Source: Bacillota bacterium
Lineage (GTDB): Bacteria; Bacillota; DTU025
Length of the DNA stretch: 38,349 bases
Assembly (NCBI GenBank): GCA_019136685.1
Contig: JAGVTS010000099.1
Location: 1-38,349, forward strand
Direction of reading: 5' to 3'
Shown here: piece by piece, positions 23,278 to 32,156 of the stretch
Position numbering within the stretch: position 1 is the first letter of the stretch
How the letters are laid out: every line of letters starts with the position of its first letter
Made by a program: the position numbers and the translations under genes
Notes under the pieces: model-generated
Told to the model about the DNA's origin: nothing
Databases searched by the model: none
The model's input: the letters and a program-made list of their open reading frames with translations, nothing else

Positions 23278-23892
23278 ATGAAGCGGGCCGCGGCAAGCTT
23301 TCTGGAGTTCGCCGGGCTCACGCTCATTGTTGCCGTTCTGACGGCCTTTGCCATCACTTTTGCGGCTATGGCAGTCGTGGTGCAGGGCAGTTCGATGGAA
23401 CCTGCTTTGCACGACGGCGAACGGGTTCTAGTCAACAAGCTGGTGTACAGGCTGCGGCCTCCGCGCCGCGGCGAAATCATTGTGTTCCGGCATGGGCCCG
23501 GGCCGGGGCGTATGTTGATTAAGCGAGTCATCGGCCTGCCCCAGGAGCAGTTGGCGATCAGCGGAGGGCTGGTCTACGTGAACGGCGCAGCGCTCGGTGA
23601 GTCTTACATTCTTGAGCGCTCAGCGCATGATCATGGTCCCGTGTACGTACCCTGTGGCCACCTGTTTGTGCTGGGTGATAACAGAAACCACAGTCAGGAC
23701 AGCGCCGACGCTGCTCTCGGCATGGCGCCGATAGGCAGCGTCGAGGGCAAAGCTTTCGTCGTGTACTGGCCACTGACTCGTGCCAGGGTGTGCAAGGATC
23801 CTCGCTACCCTGAGGAACCCGAATCAGCTTCGACCGCGGCAGCCAACCAAGTTCCAAGTTGTGGCGCGACCTGCGTGTCAGGCGTGCCGTGA
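23278..23892 (+). CDS. lepB: Signal peptidase I
   Basis: 204 aa, one N-terminal membrane anchor (residues 11-35). The Ser/Lys dyad is Ser39 in GSSMEP and Lys82 in LIKRVIGLP; box E reads GDNRNHSQDS near 136. It removes signal peptides from exported proteins on the outer face of the membrane and so acts downstream of Ffh/FtsY. After the last catalytic box the protein has a short tail rich in Ser/Ala with two Cys, which is not part of the core fold. The SD is weak; translation is probably coupled to rplS. Confidence 0.95.
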   Translation: MKRAAASFLEFAGLTLIVAVLTAFAITFAAMAVVVQGSSMEPALHDGERVLVNKLVYRLRPPRRGEIIVFRHGPGPGRMLIKRVIGLPQEQLAISGGLVYVNGAALGESYILERSAHDHGPVYVPCGHLFVLGDNRNHSQDSADAALGMAPIGSVEGKAFVVYWPLTRARVCKDPRYPEEPESASTAAANQVPSCGATCVSGVP

Positions 23893-23971
23893 GGTCGCTC
23901 TTCATGCCGGGCCGGGCCACACCTGCGCCCGGCGTTTGCGTACTCCGAAGCGAAAACAGGGAGGGTTAGGT
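23893..23971 (+). other. lepB-rbgA spacer with a GC-rich hairpin
   Basis: GCCGGGC (23911-23917) pairs with GCCCGGC (23927-23933) around a 9-nt loop; a second copy of GCCGGGC at 23906 could compete for the same arm. Only GTTT follows, so it is at best a weak terminator. GGGAGGG near 23960 is the rbgA SD. Confidence 0.35.
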
Positions 23972-24811
23972 ATGGGCCTCAGCTGGTTTCCAGGGCACAT
24001 GGCCAAAGCCGTGGGTGAGATCCGGCAGAACATGAAGCTGATAGACGTGGTGATCGAGATCCTAGACGCCCGGGCTCCCCGCGCTACCGCCAACCCGTAT
24101 CTCGATGAGGCCCTCGGCTCGAAGCCCAGAGTGCTCGTTCTCAACAAGGCTGACCTGGCCGATCCACGAGCCACGCAGGCGTGGCTCAACGTTTTTGGAG
24201 AGGAATCCGCCGCGGTGGTGCAAGCCGATTGTCAGAAAGGCGCCGGGGTCAAAGAGGCAATAGGCCTGGCGGAAAAGGCGGCCCGATCAATCGGGCGAAA
24301 CGGTCGCAGCGAGCGGCGAAGACGACGTTTCCGTACGGTGGTAGTAGGTATACCCAATGTGGGGAAATCCTCGTTCATCAACCGAGCGGCGCGGCGCTCG
24401 GGCGCAAAGACAGGCGACCGACCGGGCGTGACCCGCGCGAAGCAATGGATCGTGGTCGGTCCCAGTCTGGAGATGCTTGATACTCCTGGGATCATGCCTC
24501 CGAGGGTTGACGATCCGGCGGTCTGGTTCGCTCTGGCGGCTGTAGGATGTATTGACGACAATCTGCTCGACATGGAAAGCCTCTCGCAGAGTCTGATATC
24601 GCGCCTCGGCGAGCTGGGTGCGGCCGAATTCCGAGAAAGATATGGGGTGCCTGACGATATGGCCGATCCCCATCTGGTTCTCGAACACGTATCACTGAAG
24701 CGCGGGTGCCTCAAGTCCGGTGGAGAGGCTGACACCGAGAGAGGCGCGAGCCTCATCATCAGGGATTTCCGGTCGGGAAAGCTCGGCCGGGTGACGCTGG
24801 AACTGCCATGA
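23972..24811 (+). CDS. rbgA: Ribosome biogenesis GTPase RbgA (YlqF)
   Basis: 279 aa circularly permuted GTPase acting late in 50S assembly. The N-terminus MGLSWFPGHMAKA is diagnostic. Motif order is permuted: G4 NKADL near 54, G1 GIPNVGKSS near 125, then DRPGVTR (G2 region) and G3 DTPGIM near 170. The start at 23972 is fixed by the family N-terminus and the GGGAGGG SD; 64 more codons upstream overlap lepB and are not family-like. It overlaps rnhB by 4 bp. Confidence 0.95.
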   Translation: MGLSWFPGHMAKAVGEIRQNMKLIDVVIEILDARAPRATANPYLDEALGSKPRVLVLNKADLADPRATQAWLNVFGEESAAVVQADCQKGAGVKEAIGLAEKAARSIGRNGRSERRRRRFRTVVVGIPNVGKSSFINRAARRSGAKTGDRPGVTRAKQWIVVGPSLEMLDTPGIMPPRVDDPAVWFALAAVGCIDDNLLDMESLSQSLISRLGELGAAEFRERYGVPDDMADPHLVLEHVSLKRGCLKSGGEADTERGASLIIRDFRSGKLGRVTLELP

Positions 24812-25422
24812 TTGATCAGACCGCGTTGGGTGAGTTCGACGATTGCCTGAGGAAGTCGGGATTCCGAATCCTCGTCGGAGTAGATGAGGCAGGGCGGGGG
24901 CCGTTGGCTGGCCCCGTGGTTGCCGCTGCGGTCGTGATGCGTCCTGGAGTCCACCCACAAGGCGTGATCGACTCGAAGATGTTGTCAGCAAGGAGGCGCG
25001 ACACTGCCCTCTCACGGATCCTAGAGGCCTGTGCGGAAGTGAGCCTGGGGGCAGCCTGGCCCGACGAGATCGATAGGATCAACATCAGAGTCGCGACGCT
25101 CCTGGCCATGTCGAGGGCGATGTCGCAACTTGCGGTCTCGCCGGACCTGGCCATCGTGGATGGTCGCGACCTGCCGACGCTGAGCTGCCCAGGGGTGGCT
25201 CTGGTCAGGGGGGATTCCCGAAGCGAAAGCGTGGCTGCTGCGTCGATAGTGGCGAAGGTGGCCAGAGATGTTGTAATGTGCCATCTGCACCAAGTGTACC
25301 CCGAGTACGGCTTCGACCGACACAAGGGGTATCCCACAAAGGAGCATCTCCAGCGTCTAGCTGTGCTTGGACCATGTCCACTACACAGAAAGAGTTACCG
25401 CGGCGTGGAAAGGACAGGCTAG
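24808..25422 (+). CDS. rnhB: Ribonuclease HII
   Basis: 204 aa. It nicks RNA in RNA-DNA hybrids and starts removal of misincorporated ribonucleotides. The catalytic Asp-Glu lie in VGVDEAGRGPLAGPV near residue 24; DSKMLSARRR, the VDGRDLP segment and SVAAASIVAKVARD follow, with the usual HKGYPTKEH motif near 173. The ATGATT start overlaps the rbgA stop. A 16-bp palindrome and a terminator follow it. Confidence 0.96.
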   Translation: MIDQTALGEFDDCLRKSGFRILVGVDEAGRGPLAGPVVAAAVVMRPGVHPQGVIDSKMLSARRRDTALSRILEACAEVSLGAAWPDEIDRINIRVATLLAMSRAMSQLAVSPDLAIVDGRDLPTLSCPGVALVRGDSRSESVAAASIVAKVARDVVMCHLHQVYPEYGFDRHKGYPTKEHLQRLAVLGPCPLHRKSYRGVERTG

Positions 25423-25423
25423 T

Positions 25424-25439
25424 TCTGTGCCGGCACAGA
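25424..25439. repeat. Perfect 16-bp palindrome after rnhB
   Basis: TCTGTGCCGGCACAGA reads the same on both strands and starts 1 bp after the rnhB stop codon. It has no U-tract. It could be a protein-binding site or an RNA hairpin, but without a loop it folds poorly. Confidence 0.5.
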
Positions 25440-25449
25440 GCGGCTACGG

Positions 25450-25477
25450 ATCACCCGAAAGGGTGATTTTGTCGTTT
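25450..25477 (+). terminator. Intrinsic terminator after rnhB
   Basis: Stem ATCACCC/GGGTGAT with a stable GAAA tetraloop is followed by TTTGTCGTTTG. It separates the trmD-rnhB block from yraN-comM-dprA. Confidence 0.75.
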
Positions 25478-25532
25478 GTGGAAGGATGTAGGGTGACGCC
25501 GTCGAATCAATGGGACAGAAGGGGGCGGGCGC

Positions 25533-25898
25533 ATGCGGGCTCAGGACGTCGGCAGGGCGGGTGAGGTTCTCGCCAGGGAGTACCTCGCATCTATCGGGTA
25601 CGAGATCCTCGGGTGGAATCTGCGGTTGGGCCGCAGCGAGATCGACATCCTGGCTCGCGACGGAAACGCGCTCGTATTGGTAGAGGTGAAAACGCGGCGC
25701 TCTACTGCCTTCGGCCGCCCCGAGGAGCAGATTACCGCCGGCAAACTCCGTACGTTGGGCGTACTGGCTACACGAGTGTCTGCAGCGTACCCCGGCGCGC
25801 CGGTGCGAGTAGATGTTATTGCCGTCATGGCCGACGCTGCGTCCGGCGGATCCCTGGCTGACGTCGCCATCTCACACTTGCGAGACGTTCTGACGTAG
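25533..25898 (+). CDS. yraN: YraN/UPF0102 nuclease-fold protein
   Basis: 121 aa. Residues 7-75 carry the PD-(D/E)XK-type core: GEVLAREYLASIGYEIL, then SEIDILARDGNALVLVEVKTR, where the Asp, Glu and Lys would form the active site. The biological role is unsettled; it is often next to rnhB, comM and dprA. AAGGGGG precedes ATG 25533. It follows a terminator; no clear promoter was identified in the 55 bp between. Confidence 0.92.
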   Translation: MRAQDVGRAGEVLAREYLASIGYEILGWNLRLGRSEIDILARDGNALVLVEVKTRRSTAFGRPEEQITAGKLRTLGVLATRVSAAYPGAPVRVDVIAVMADAASGGSLADVAISHLRDVLT

Positions 25899-25951
25899 AA
25901 GGGCCTAGCAACGTGCGCGCATACACCGGGAGGAGGCGAACCAAGCGTACG

Positions 25952-27493
25952 ATGCTCTCAACAGCTGGAGGATGCGCAGTCATGGGAATCACGGGCGTTC
26001 CCGTGGCTGTAGAAGCCGATCTTGCAAGAGGACTGCCGGCGTTTGATATCGTTGGCCTACCCGATTCCACGGTACGCGAATCTCGCGAGCGGGTGCGGGC
26101 GGCAATACGAAACTCGGGATACGAGTTTCCACTCGCCAGGATCACTGTAAACCTGGCTCCCGCCCACATCAGGAAGGTCGGTGTGGGCCTCGATCTGCCG
26201 GTGGCTGTTTCGATACTTGCCGCGTCGGGGCAGGTGCCCGCACGAAAGCTGGATTCCACTACCTTCATGGGCGAACTATCGCTGGACGGCTCGCTCAGGC
26301 CAGTTCGGGGGATCTTGCCTGGCTGCGCAGCTGCGCGGAGTTCAGGCAGTTTGCGTGTCGTGGTGCCTTTCGACAATGCGTGCGAGGCGGAGTGCGTGTC
26401 AGGGCTCGACGTTATAGCCCTCGGCGGGCTGCGTGAGGTGGCAGAATACCTAAGATCGGGCGCTGTCGCTCGAATCGTCCGGAGTCGTTCCGCACGCCGT
26501 CAGTCGCTTGAATTCGCCGGGTCATGCGATTTCGACCAGGTCATGGGGCAGGATGCGGCGATCAGAGCGATCCAGGTAGCGGTGGCAGGCGGCCACAACC
26601 TGATAATGGTGGGCCCTCCCGGAGGCGGAAAGACTCTGCTTGCGTCATGCGTGCCGTCCATTCTGCCTGCCATGGATGAGCACGAGGCGTTGGAGGTCAC
26701 GTGCATCCAGAGTGTCACCGGTACAGTGTCCCCTGATGGTCTCGCCCGGAACCGGCCGTTTCGCCGCCCCCATCACTCGGTAAGCCCCGCGGGCATGCTC
26801 GGAGGCGGGAACCCTCCCATGCCCGGCGAGGTGACTCTGGCACACAGGGGCGTCCTGTATCTCGACGAGTTCTGCGAATTTCCGCCACAAGTCATCGAAA
26901 GCCTTAGGGGTCCCATGGAAGACGGGTTCATCATGGTGTCTCGCTCCCAAGGCACAGTCAGCTTCCCGTCCCGGTTCATGCTGATCGCATCGGCGAATCC
27001 GTGCCCGTGCGGCTACCTTGGCGATCCTGAACGAGTGTGCGTCTGTCAGGGCGCAGCTTTGATGCGTTACCGACGCAAGTTGGCGGGCCCGGTGATCGAC
27101 CGCATCGACATTCAGATAGAAGTGCCTCGTGTCAGGCGTATCGATCTCGAAAGGCCCATAGCGCTACTCACTTCCAGCTCCGTACGTGGGGAGGTCGAAC
27201 ATGCTAGGGCGCGTCAAGGCGAACGCTTCTGCCGGAAGGGGTTCACCAATTCGGCCATGGGGCCTAGGAGAATCGAGAGCGTGGCACGCCTCGCACCAGG
27301 AGCGCGCAAGTTGCTCCTAGATGCAGTCGACCAAATGGCCCTGTCGGCCCGGGCTTATCACAGGCTCATCAAGGTCTCGAGGACCATAGCCGATCTTGAC
27401 GGCGCCGGTAACGTGGGCGATGAGCACGTACTGGAGGCCCTGCAGTACAGGGCTTTGGATTCCGAACCGCAGGCGGTGTTGTCATATGGGTGA
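25952..27493 (+). CDS. comM: ComM/YifB family AAA+ protein (Mg-chelatase-like)
   Basis: 513 aa. N-terminal ChlI domain with ADLARGLPAFDIVGLPD and RVRAAIRNSGYEFP; AAA+ domain with Walker A GPPGGGKT near 220 and Walker B VLYLDEFCEF near 300; CPCGYLGD with further Cys nearby; C-terminal Mg_chelatase_C. Homologues are branch-migration helicases in natural transformation. Here dprA follows directly. Start ATG 25952 aligns with the family N-terminus (MLSTAGGCAVMGI); GGAGGAGG is 15 nt upstream. GTG 25913 is an alternative adding 13 basic residues. Confidence 0.93.
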   Translation: MLSTAGGCAVMGITGVPVAVEADLARGLPAFDIVGLPDSTVRESRERVRAAIRNSGYEFPLARITVNLAPAHIRKVGVGLDLPVAVSILAASGQVPARKLDSTTFMGELSLDGSLRPVRGILPGCAAARSSGSLRVVVPFDNACEAECVSGLDVIALGGLREVAEYLRSGAVARIVRSRSARRQSLEFAGSCDFDQVMGQDAAIRAIQVAVAGGHNLIMVGPPGGGKTLLASCVPSILPAMDEHEALEVTCIQSVTGTVSPDGLARNRPFRRPHHSVSPAGMLGGGNPPMPGEVTLAHRGVLYLDEFCEFPPQVIESLRGPMEDGFIMVSRSQGTVSFPSRFMLIASANPCPCGYLGDPERVCVCQGAALMRYRRKLAGPVIDRIDIQIEVPRVRRIDLERPIALLTSSSVRGEVEHARARQGERFCRKGFTNSAMGPRRIESVARLAPGARKLLLDAVDQMALSARAYHRLIKVSRTIADLDGAGNVGDEHVLEALQYRALDSEPQAVLSYG

Positions 27494-28637
27494 AGAAATG
27501 CCCGATACGACATGGGACGACGTGCCCGAACCCCGCAACGCTGAGCTCGCTTCGTGGGTTTTCTGGCACATGTGCCCGGGGATAGGTCCGCGTTCTCTGC
27601 GCCGTTTGCTCATGGAGTTCGGTACAGCCGCGGCCGCGGCGACTGCCGCAGCGCGGGGCGCAAAACGCCCGGCCTTCGTGAGTGATGAGGCGTGGAACGT
27701 CGCATCGTCCATTCCGGATGCAGTTGGAGCCGGGCAGAGCGAAATAGAACTGGCATCGAGGCATGGAGCCAGGGTGGTGGCCTTGCCTTCCTGGGAATAC
27801 CCGGCCTTGCTTCGCAAAATCTACGATCCTCCAGCTGTGCTATATGTCATGGGGAAGGCGTCGCTCGTGGACGCGCCGTGGATAGCGGTAGTAGGGTCGA
27901 GATCGGCCACCTCCTACGGAACGGGGGCCGCCAGATACCTCTCCCGCCAGCTAGTAGCGGCGGGCGCCGGCGTGGTCAGCGGCATGGCGAGAGGGGTCGA
28001 TTCCGCAGCGCATCGAGGAGTGATTGAGGCCGGAGGGGTGACTGTTGGGGTGATCGGCGCGGGGTTGGCATATCAGATGACGCCCAGGCTGCGGTGTCTG
28101 GTGCGGGAAGTGGTGCAGTCGGGCTGCGTGGTGTCGCCGTTCAACATGCGCTACCCAGCGTCTCGCGGTACTTTTCCCGCTCGCAACCGTGTCATAAGCG
28201 GCATGTCCCATGCATGCCTCGTAGTGGAGGCGGGCGTGAAGAGCGGCGCTCTGGTCACGTCGGGCTTCGCCACAGAGCAGAACCGAGATGTCTTTGCTGT
28301 TCCCGGCGACATCAACCGCCCTACCTCGGCGGGAACTAATGCCCTCATATACGACGGAGCACGCCCCGTGATCGGCGCACGAAGGTTCATTGACGAGCTG
28401 GCGGCTGCGGGTGTCCCGGTGATGCCGCAGAACGCGAAGAATGCCGGGCAGACGCGCACTCTTGGGCCGGTGGATGCGGCAGTATTCGAGGCAGTTCAGT
28501 CTGACACGTCGTTTGAGGATATTCACTCATCCCTGGCGATGCCTGTGCGCGACGTGCTCACCTCTCTCTCGCGACTGGAGGTAGCCGGGCTCATCGTACG
28601 CGGCGCGGGCTTGCGATTCAGCAGGAGGCATTGTTGA
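27486..28637 (+). CDS. dprA: DNA processing protein DprA
   Basis: 383 aa. It loads RecA on incoming single-stranded DNA during transformation; also widespread in organisms not known to be competent. SAM-like N-terminus (CPGIGPRSLRRLL), then the Rossmann core with VGSRSATSYG near 138, SGMARGVDSAAHRG near 168, NRVISGMSH near 236 and FAVPGDINRP near 270; the C-terminal 60 residues form the winged-helix domain. ATG 27486 overlaps the comM stop; ATG 27498 is a possible alternative. Its TGA stop lies inside the topA -35 box. Confidence 0.94.
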   Translation: MGEEMPDTTWDDVPEPRNAELASWVFWHMCPGIGPRSLRRLLMEFGTAAAAATAAARGAKRPAFVSDEAWNVASSIPDAVGAGQSEIELASRHGARVVALPSWEYPALLRKIYDPPAVLYVMGKASLVDAPWIAVVGSRSATSYGTGAARYLSRQLVAAGAGVVSGMARGVDSAAHRGVIEAGGVTVGVIGAGLAYQMTPRLRCLVREVVQSGCVVSPFNMRYPASRGTFPARNRVISGMSHACLVVEAGVKSGALVTSGFATEQNRDVFAVPGDINRPTSAGTNALIYDGARPVIGARRFIDELAAAGVPVMPQNAKNAGQTRTLGPVDAAVFEAVQSDTSFEDIHSSLAMPVRDVLTSLSRLEVAGLIVRGAGLRFSRRHC

Positions 28638-28662
28638 CCTCGCATGTGCCCTGGGTTAAACT
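28634..28662 (+). promoter_or_regulatory. Promoter of topA, overlapping the dprA stop codon
   Basis: -35 TTGACC (28634-28639), 17-bp spacer, -10 TAAACT (28657-28662). The dprA stop TGA is bases 2-4 of the -35 hexamer. The topA leader would be about 25 nt. Confidence 0.6.
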
Positions 28663-28693
28663 GTTCGTGACATCGAACGTTGGAGGTGGCCGC

Positions 28694-30829
28694 ATGGGGA
28701 AGACTCTCGTTATCGTGGAGTCACCGGCCAAAGTGAGAACTCTATCCAAATTTCTGGGGCGACAGTATACAGTGAGAGCGTCCATCGGTCATGTCAGGGA
28801 CCTGCCCAAGAGCAAGCTAGGAGTGGACGTGGACAACGGCTACACTCCCCAGTACATAAATATTCGCGGCAAAGGGGATGTCATCCGTGAACTTAGGGAG
28901 GCTGCGAAGAAGGCTGACAAGATCCTTCTAGCCACCGACCCCGACCGCGAGGGCGAAGCCATCTCTTGGCACCTAGCGCACATACTAAAGATCGATCCGG
29001 CGTCAGATTGCAGGATCGAGTTTAATGAGATCACCGAGAACGCGGTGAGGAATGCGCTCAAGAAGCCCAGGCCCGTTGACATGGCAAGGGTCGACGCTCA
29101 GCAGGCCAGGAGGGTGCTCGACAGGCTGGTGGGCTACAACCTGAGCCCGTTTCTCTGGCGCAAGGTGCGGCGGGGGCTGTCGGCAGGGCGAGTGCAGTCA
29201 TCCGCTCTCAAGCTGATCTGCGACCGCGAACGTGAGATACAGGCGTTTGTCATCGAGGAGTATTGGACCCTCGCCGCAACGCTCTCGCCCGGCGCCCGCG
29301 GCAGGCGATTCCTTGCCCGACTGATGATCCCGGGTGAACGGCGCATGTCGCGCCAAGATGTCGACGGGATCGTCGGCGCATTGGATGGCGCGGAGTACAT
29401 CGTCAGGTCGGTGACAGTCAAGGAGCAGGCGAGAAGGCCTTCGCCCCCGTTCACAACCAGCACCCTGCAGCAAGAGGCATTCAGGAAACTGGGCTTCTCT
29501 GCCAGGCGAACGATGGCAGTGGCGCAGCAGCTGTACGAAGGCGTCGAGGTAGCCGGTGAAGGGCATGTAGCTCTGATTACATACATGCGTACCGACTCAA
29601 CTAGGATATCCCACGAGGCGCAGGCGGCGGCGCGCGAGTTCGTGAAGGCTCGATATGGTGAGAACCATCTGCCCGGGCGGGCCCCGGTCTATAAGTCCAA
29701 GAAAGGCGCTCAGGATGCTCACGAAGCCATCAGGCCAACACGGGTCGACCGGAGTCCCGAAAGCCTATCGGGCAATCTCGGCCGGGACCAGCTCAGGCTA
29801 TATAAGCTCGTGTGGTCGCGCTTTATGGCCAGCCAAATGGCGAATGCCCTGTACGACGCCACCACAGTCGATATCGACGCAGTAGCTCGCGGGGCGAAGC
29901 ACGTCTTCCGCGCCACCGGGCAGGTAATGAAATTCGACGGGTTCACCGTTCTGTACACGGAGGGGCGGGATGACGACAAGGACGAACGAGATCAGGCTCT
30001 GCCGACGCTCGAGGCGGGGAAGAGGCTGACCCTCATCGAACTGAGTCCGGAGGAGCACCACACCCAACCTCCGCCAAGGTTCACCGAGGCTACTCTCGTT
30101 CGGGAGCTGGAGAAGCACCGGATAGGGAGGCCCAGTACGTACGCGCCGATAATCGATACCATCCGCAAGCGTGAATACGCTACGCTGGAGCAGAGGCGTT
30201 TCAAGCCCACCGAGGTGGGGCTGGCCGTGTGCGACCTGCTCAGCGAGCATTTTCCGACGGTGGTCAATCTGGAGTTCACGGCCTCAATGGAAGACGAGCT
30301 AGATGAGATCGAGGAAAAGCGGTCGGACTGGGTGCAGATAACCGACAAGTTCTATAAGCCATTTTCAGAAAGACTCCGGGAAGCGGATGCCGTGGCGGAG
30401 CGCGTGGTCATCGCGGATGAGCCCACCGATGAGGATTGCCCCGAGTGCGGCCTGGCAAAGCTAGTCATCAAGACAGGACGGTTCGGAAAGTTCATCGCGT
30501 GTCCGCGCTACCCGGAGTGTACCTACCGCAGGAGCATCACTCGCAAGGTCGATGCTAAATGCCCAGAGTGCGGCGGCGACATGGTACAGCGGCGCAGCAA
30601 GAAGGGGCGGGTGTTCTACGGATGCGCCCGATACCCGGAGTGCGAATTCGTCTCGTGGAACCCTCCGTCCGGTGTAGCCTGCCCCAAGTGTGCGTCTTTC
30701 GCTACTTCGAGGCGAGTGCGCGCAGGCGTCAAGTACAAGTGTGCCAACCCCAAATGTGGTCACGAATGGGCTGAAGAACGGGAGGGTCGCGCCGCGGGTC
30801 GGTCGGAGGCGAGCAGGGTTGCTGAATGA
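28694..30829 (+). CDS. topA: DNA topoisomerase I
   Basis: 711 aa type IA enzyme that relaxes negative supercoils. TOPRIM domain: VIVESPAKVRTLSKFLG at the start and the acidic triad in ATDPDREGEAISWH near 78. The active-site Tyr is Tyr297 in YMRTDSTRIS. Three C-terminal zinc ribbons follow (pairs CPECG...CPRYPEC, CPECGG...CARYPEC, CPKC...CANPKC) from about residue 580. ATG 28694 has GGAGGTGG just upstream; an earlier in-frame start would overlap the promoter. It overlaps trmFO by 11 bp. Confidence 0.97.
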   Translation: MGKTLVIVESPAKVRTLSKFLGRQYTVRASIGHVRDLPKSKLGVDVDNGYTPQYINIRGKGDVIRELREAAKKADKILLATDPDREGEAISWHLAHILKIDPASDCRIEFNEITENAVRNALKKPRPVDMARVDAQQARRVLDRLVGYNLSPFLWRKVRRGLSAGRVQSSALKLICDREREIQAFVIEEYWTLAATLSPGARGRRFLARLMIPGERRMSRQDVDGIVGALDGAEYIVRSVTVKEQARRPSPPFTTSTLQQEAFRKLGFSARRTMAVAQQLYEGVEVAGEGHVALITYMRTDSTRISHEAQAAAREFVKARYGENHLPGRAPVYKSKKGAQDAHEAIRPTRVDRSPESLSGNLGRDQLRLYKLVWSRFMASQMANALYDATTVDIDAVARGAKHVFRATGQVMKFDGFTVLYTEGRDDDKDERDQALPTLEAGKRLTLIELSPEEHHTQPPPRFTEATLVRELEKHRIGRPSTYAPIIDTIRKREYATLEQRRFKPTEVGLAVCDLLSEHFPTVVNLEFTASMEDELDEIEEKRSDWVQITDKFYKPFSERLREADAVAERVVIADEPTDEDCPECGLAKLVIKTGRFGKFIACPRYPECTYRRSITRKVDAKCPECGGDMVQRRSKKGRVFYGCARYPECEFVSWNPPSGVACPKCASFATSRRVRAGVKYKCANPKCGHEWAEEREGRAAGRSEASRVAE

Positions 30830-32156
30830 GATTACCGTAATAGGGGCGGGTCTCGCAGGCAGCGAGGCGGCATGGCAGGCCGCTCGTCTGGGAGTCCGAG
30901 TGAGGCTGGTGGAAATGCGTCCAGAGGTGAACACCCCGGCTCACTCGACCTCCTGTTTTGCTGAGCTGGTGTGCAGCAACTCCCTCGGCTCCGACAGGGA
31001 GGGCACTGCCTCGGGCCTTCTCAAGGAGGAATTACGTGCACTGGGGTCCGTGATCATGCGGTGCGCCGATGCGGCCCGCGTGCCGGCAGGGCAGGCCTTG
31101 GCAGTCGACCGGGCGCTGTTTGGCGCAGGAGTGACGAAAAAGGTAGAGTCCGTACCTGAGATCGAGATAGTGCGAGGCGAAGCGCGACGCATACCCGATG
31201 ACGGAATCGTTATCATAGCTACAGGCCCACTCACCTCGCCGACGCTTGCAGGCGACATCGCGCGCTTTCTCGGCGACGAACACCTGCACTTCTTCGATGC
31301 GGCCGCTCCCATAATCGATGGGGCCTCCATTGACCTGTCGACGGCTTTCTGGGCCTCTAGGTACGGCAAGGGCGACGCCGACTATGTCAACTGCCCCATG
31401 GATCAGGCCGAATACGATTCGTTTTGGCAGGCATTGGTCTCGGCGGAAGTGTCGGAGATGCACGAGTTCGAGTCTATCCGCTTGTTCGAAGGGTGCATGC
31501 CCGTGGAGGAACTGGGCCGCCGCGGGCGCGACACTCTTCGCTTCGGCCCCATGAAACCCGTAGGACTGATCGATCCGCGCACAGCGAAACGCCCCTATGC
31601 TGCGGTGCAGCTGAGGCGCGAGAACGTTCCGGGCTCGCTGTTCAACATCGTGGGTTTTCAGACCAGGCTCACCAGGCCGGAGCAGAGGCGAGTATTTCGC
31701 ATGATACCGGGGCTTGCGCACGCTGAGTTTCTGCGTTACGGCATGATGCACAGGAACACGTACATCAACGGCCCGGCGCATCTCGGGCCCACGTTCTCGC
31801 TGAAGCGCACTCCCCGAGTGTTTTTCGCCGGGCAGATCACGGGGGTGGAGGGCTATCTCGAATCCACCGCCTCGGGCCTGGCGGCGGGGATCAATGCCGC
31901 GCGAATGGCGCAGGGAGCGGAGCCGGCGGTCTTTCCGGGTCAAACGGCCATAGGCGCTCTGTGCTCGTATGTATCTACGCCGGCCGCGGGCGAGTATCAA
32001 CCGATGAACATCAACTTCGGCTTGCTGCCGGCTCCCTCTGGCGCCGCGCGACGGGCCGAGAAAAGAACGCGTCAGATCGGCGAGGCGCGGGCGGCCCTCG
32101 CTAGGTTCATCCACGAGCATCTACACGGGAGGAGCGAACATGAGCTGGGTCGATAG
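30819..32156 (+). CDS. trmFO: Methylenetetrahydrofolate-tRNA-(uracil-5-)-methyltransferase TrmFO
   Basis: 445 aa flavoprotein forming m5U54 in the tRNA T-loop using methylene-THF and NAD(P)H. FAD-binding motif VIGAGLAGSEAAWQAARLG at the N-terminus; CSNSLGSD near 50; FAGQITGVEGYLESTASG near 340; NINFGLLP near 398. No ATG lies near the family N-terminus. TTG 30819 is chosen because GGAGG (30805-30809) precedes it by 9 nt and the product then begins MLNEITVIGAG. It overlaps topA upstream and xerC downstream, so the three are an operon. Confidence 0.95.
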   Translation: MLNEITVIGAGLAGSEAAWQAARLGVRVRLVEMRPEVNTPAHSTSCFAELVCSNSLGSDREGTASGLLKEELRALGSVIMRCADAARVPAGQALAVDRALFGAGVTKKVESVPEIEIVRGEARRIPDDGIVIIATGPLTSPTLAGDIARFLGDEHLHFFDAAAPIIDGASIDLSTAFWASRYGKGDADYVNCPMDQAEYDSFWQALVSAEVSEMHEFESIRLFEGCMPVEELGRRGRDTLRFGPMKPVGLIDPRTAKRPYAAVQLRRENVPGSLFNIVGFQTRLTRPEQRRVFRMIPGLAHAEFLRYGMMHRNTYINGPAHLGPTFSLKRTPRVFFAGQITGVEGYLESTASGLAAGINAARMAQGAEPAVFPGQTAIGALCSYVSTPAAGEYQPMNINFGLLPAPSGAARRAEKRTRQIGEARAALARFIHEHLHGRSEHELGR

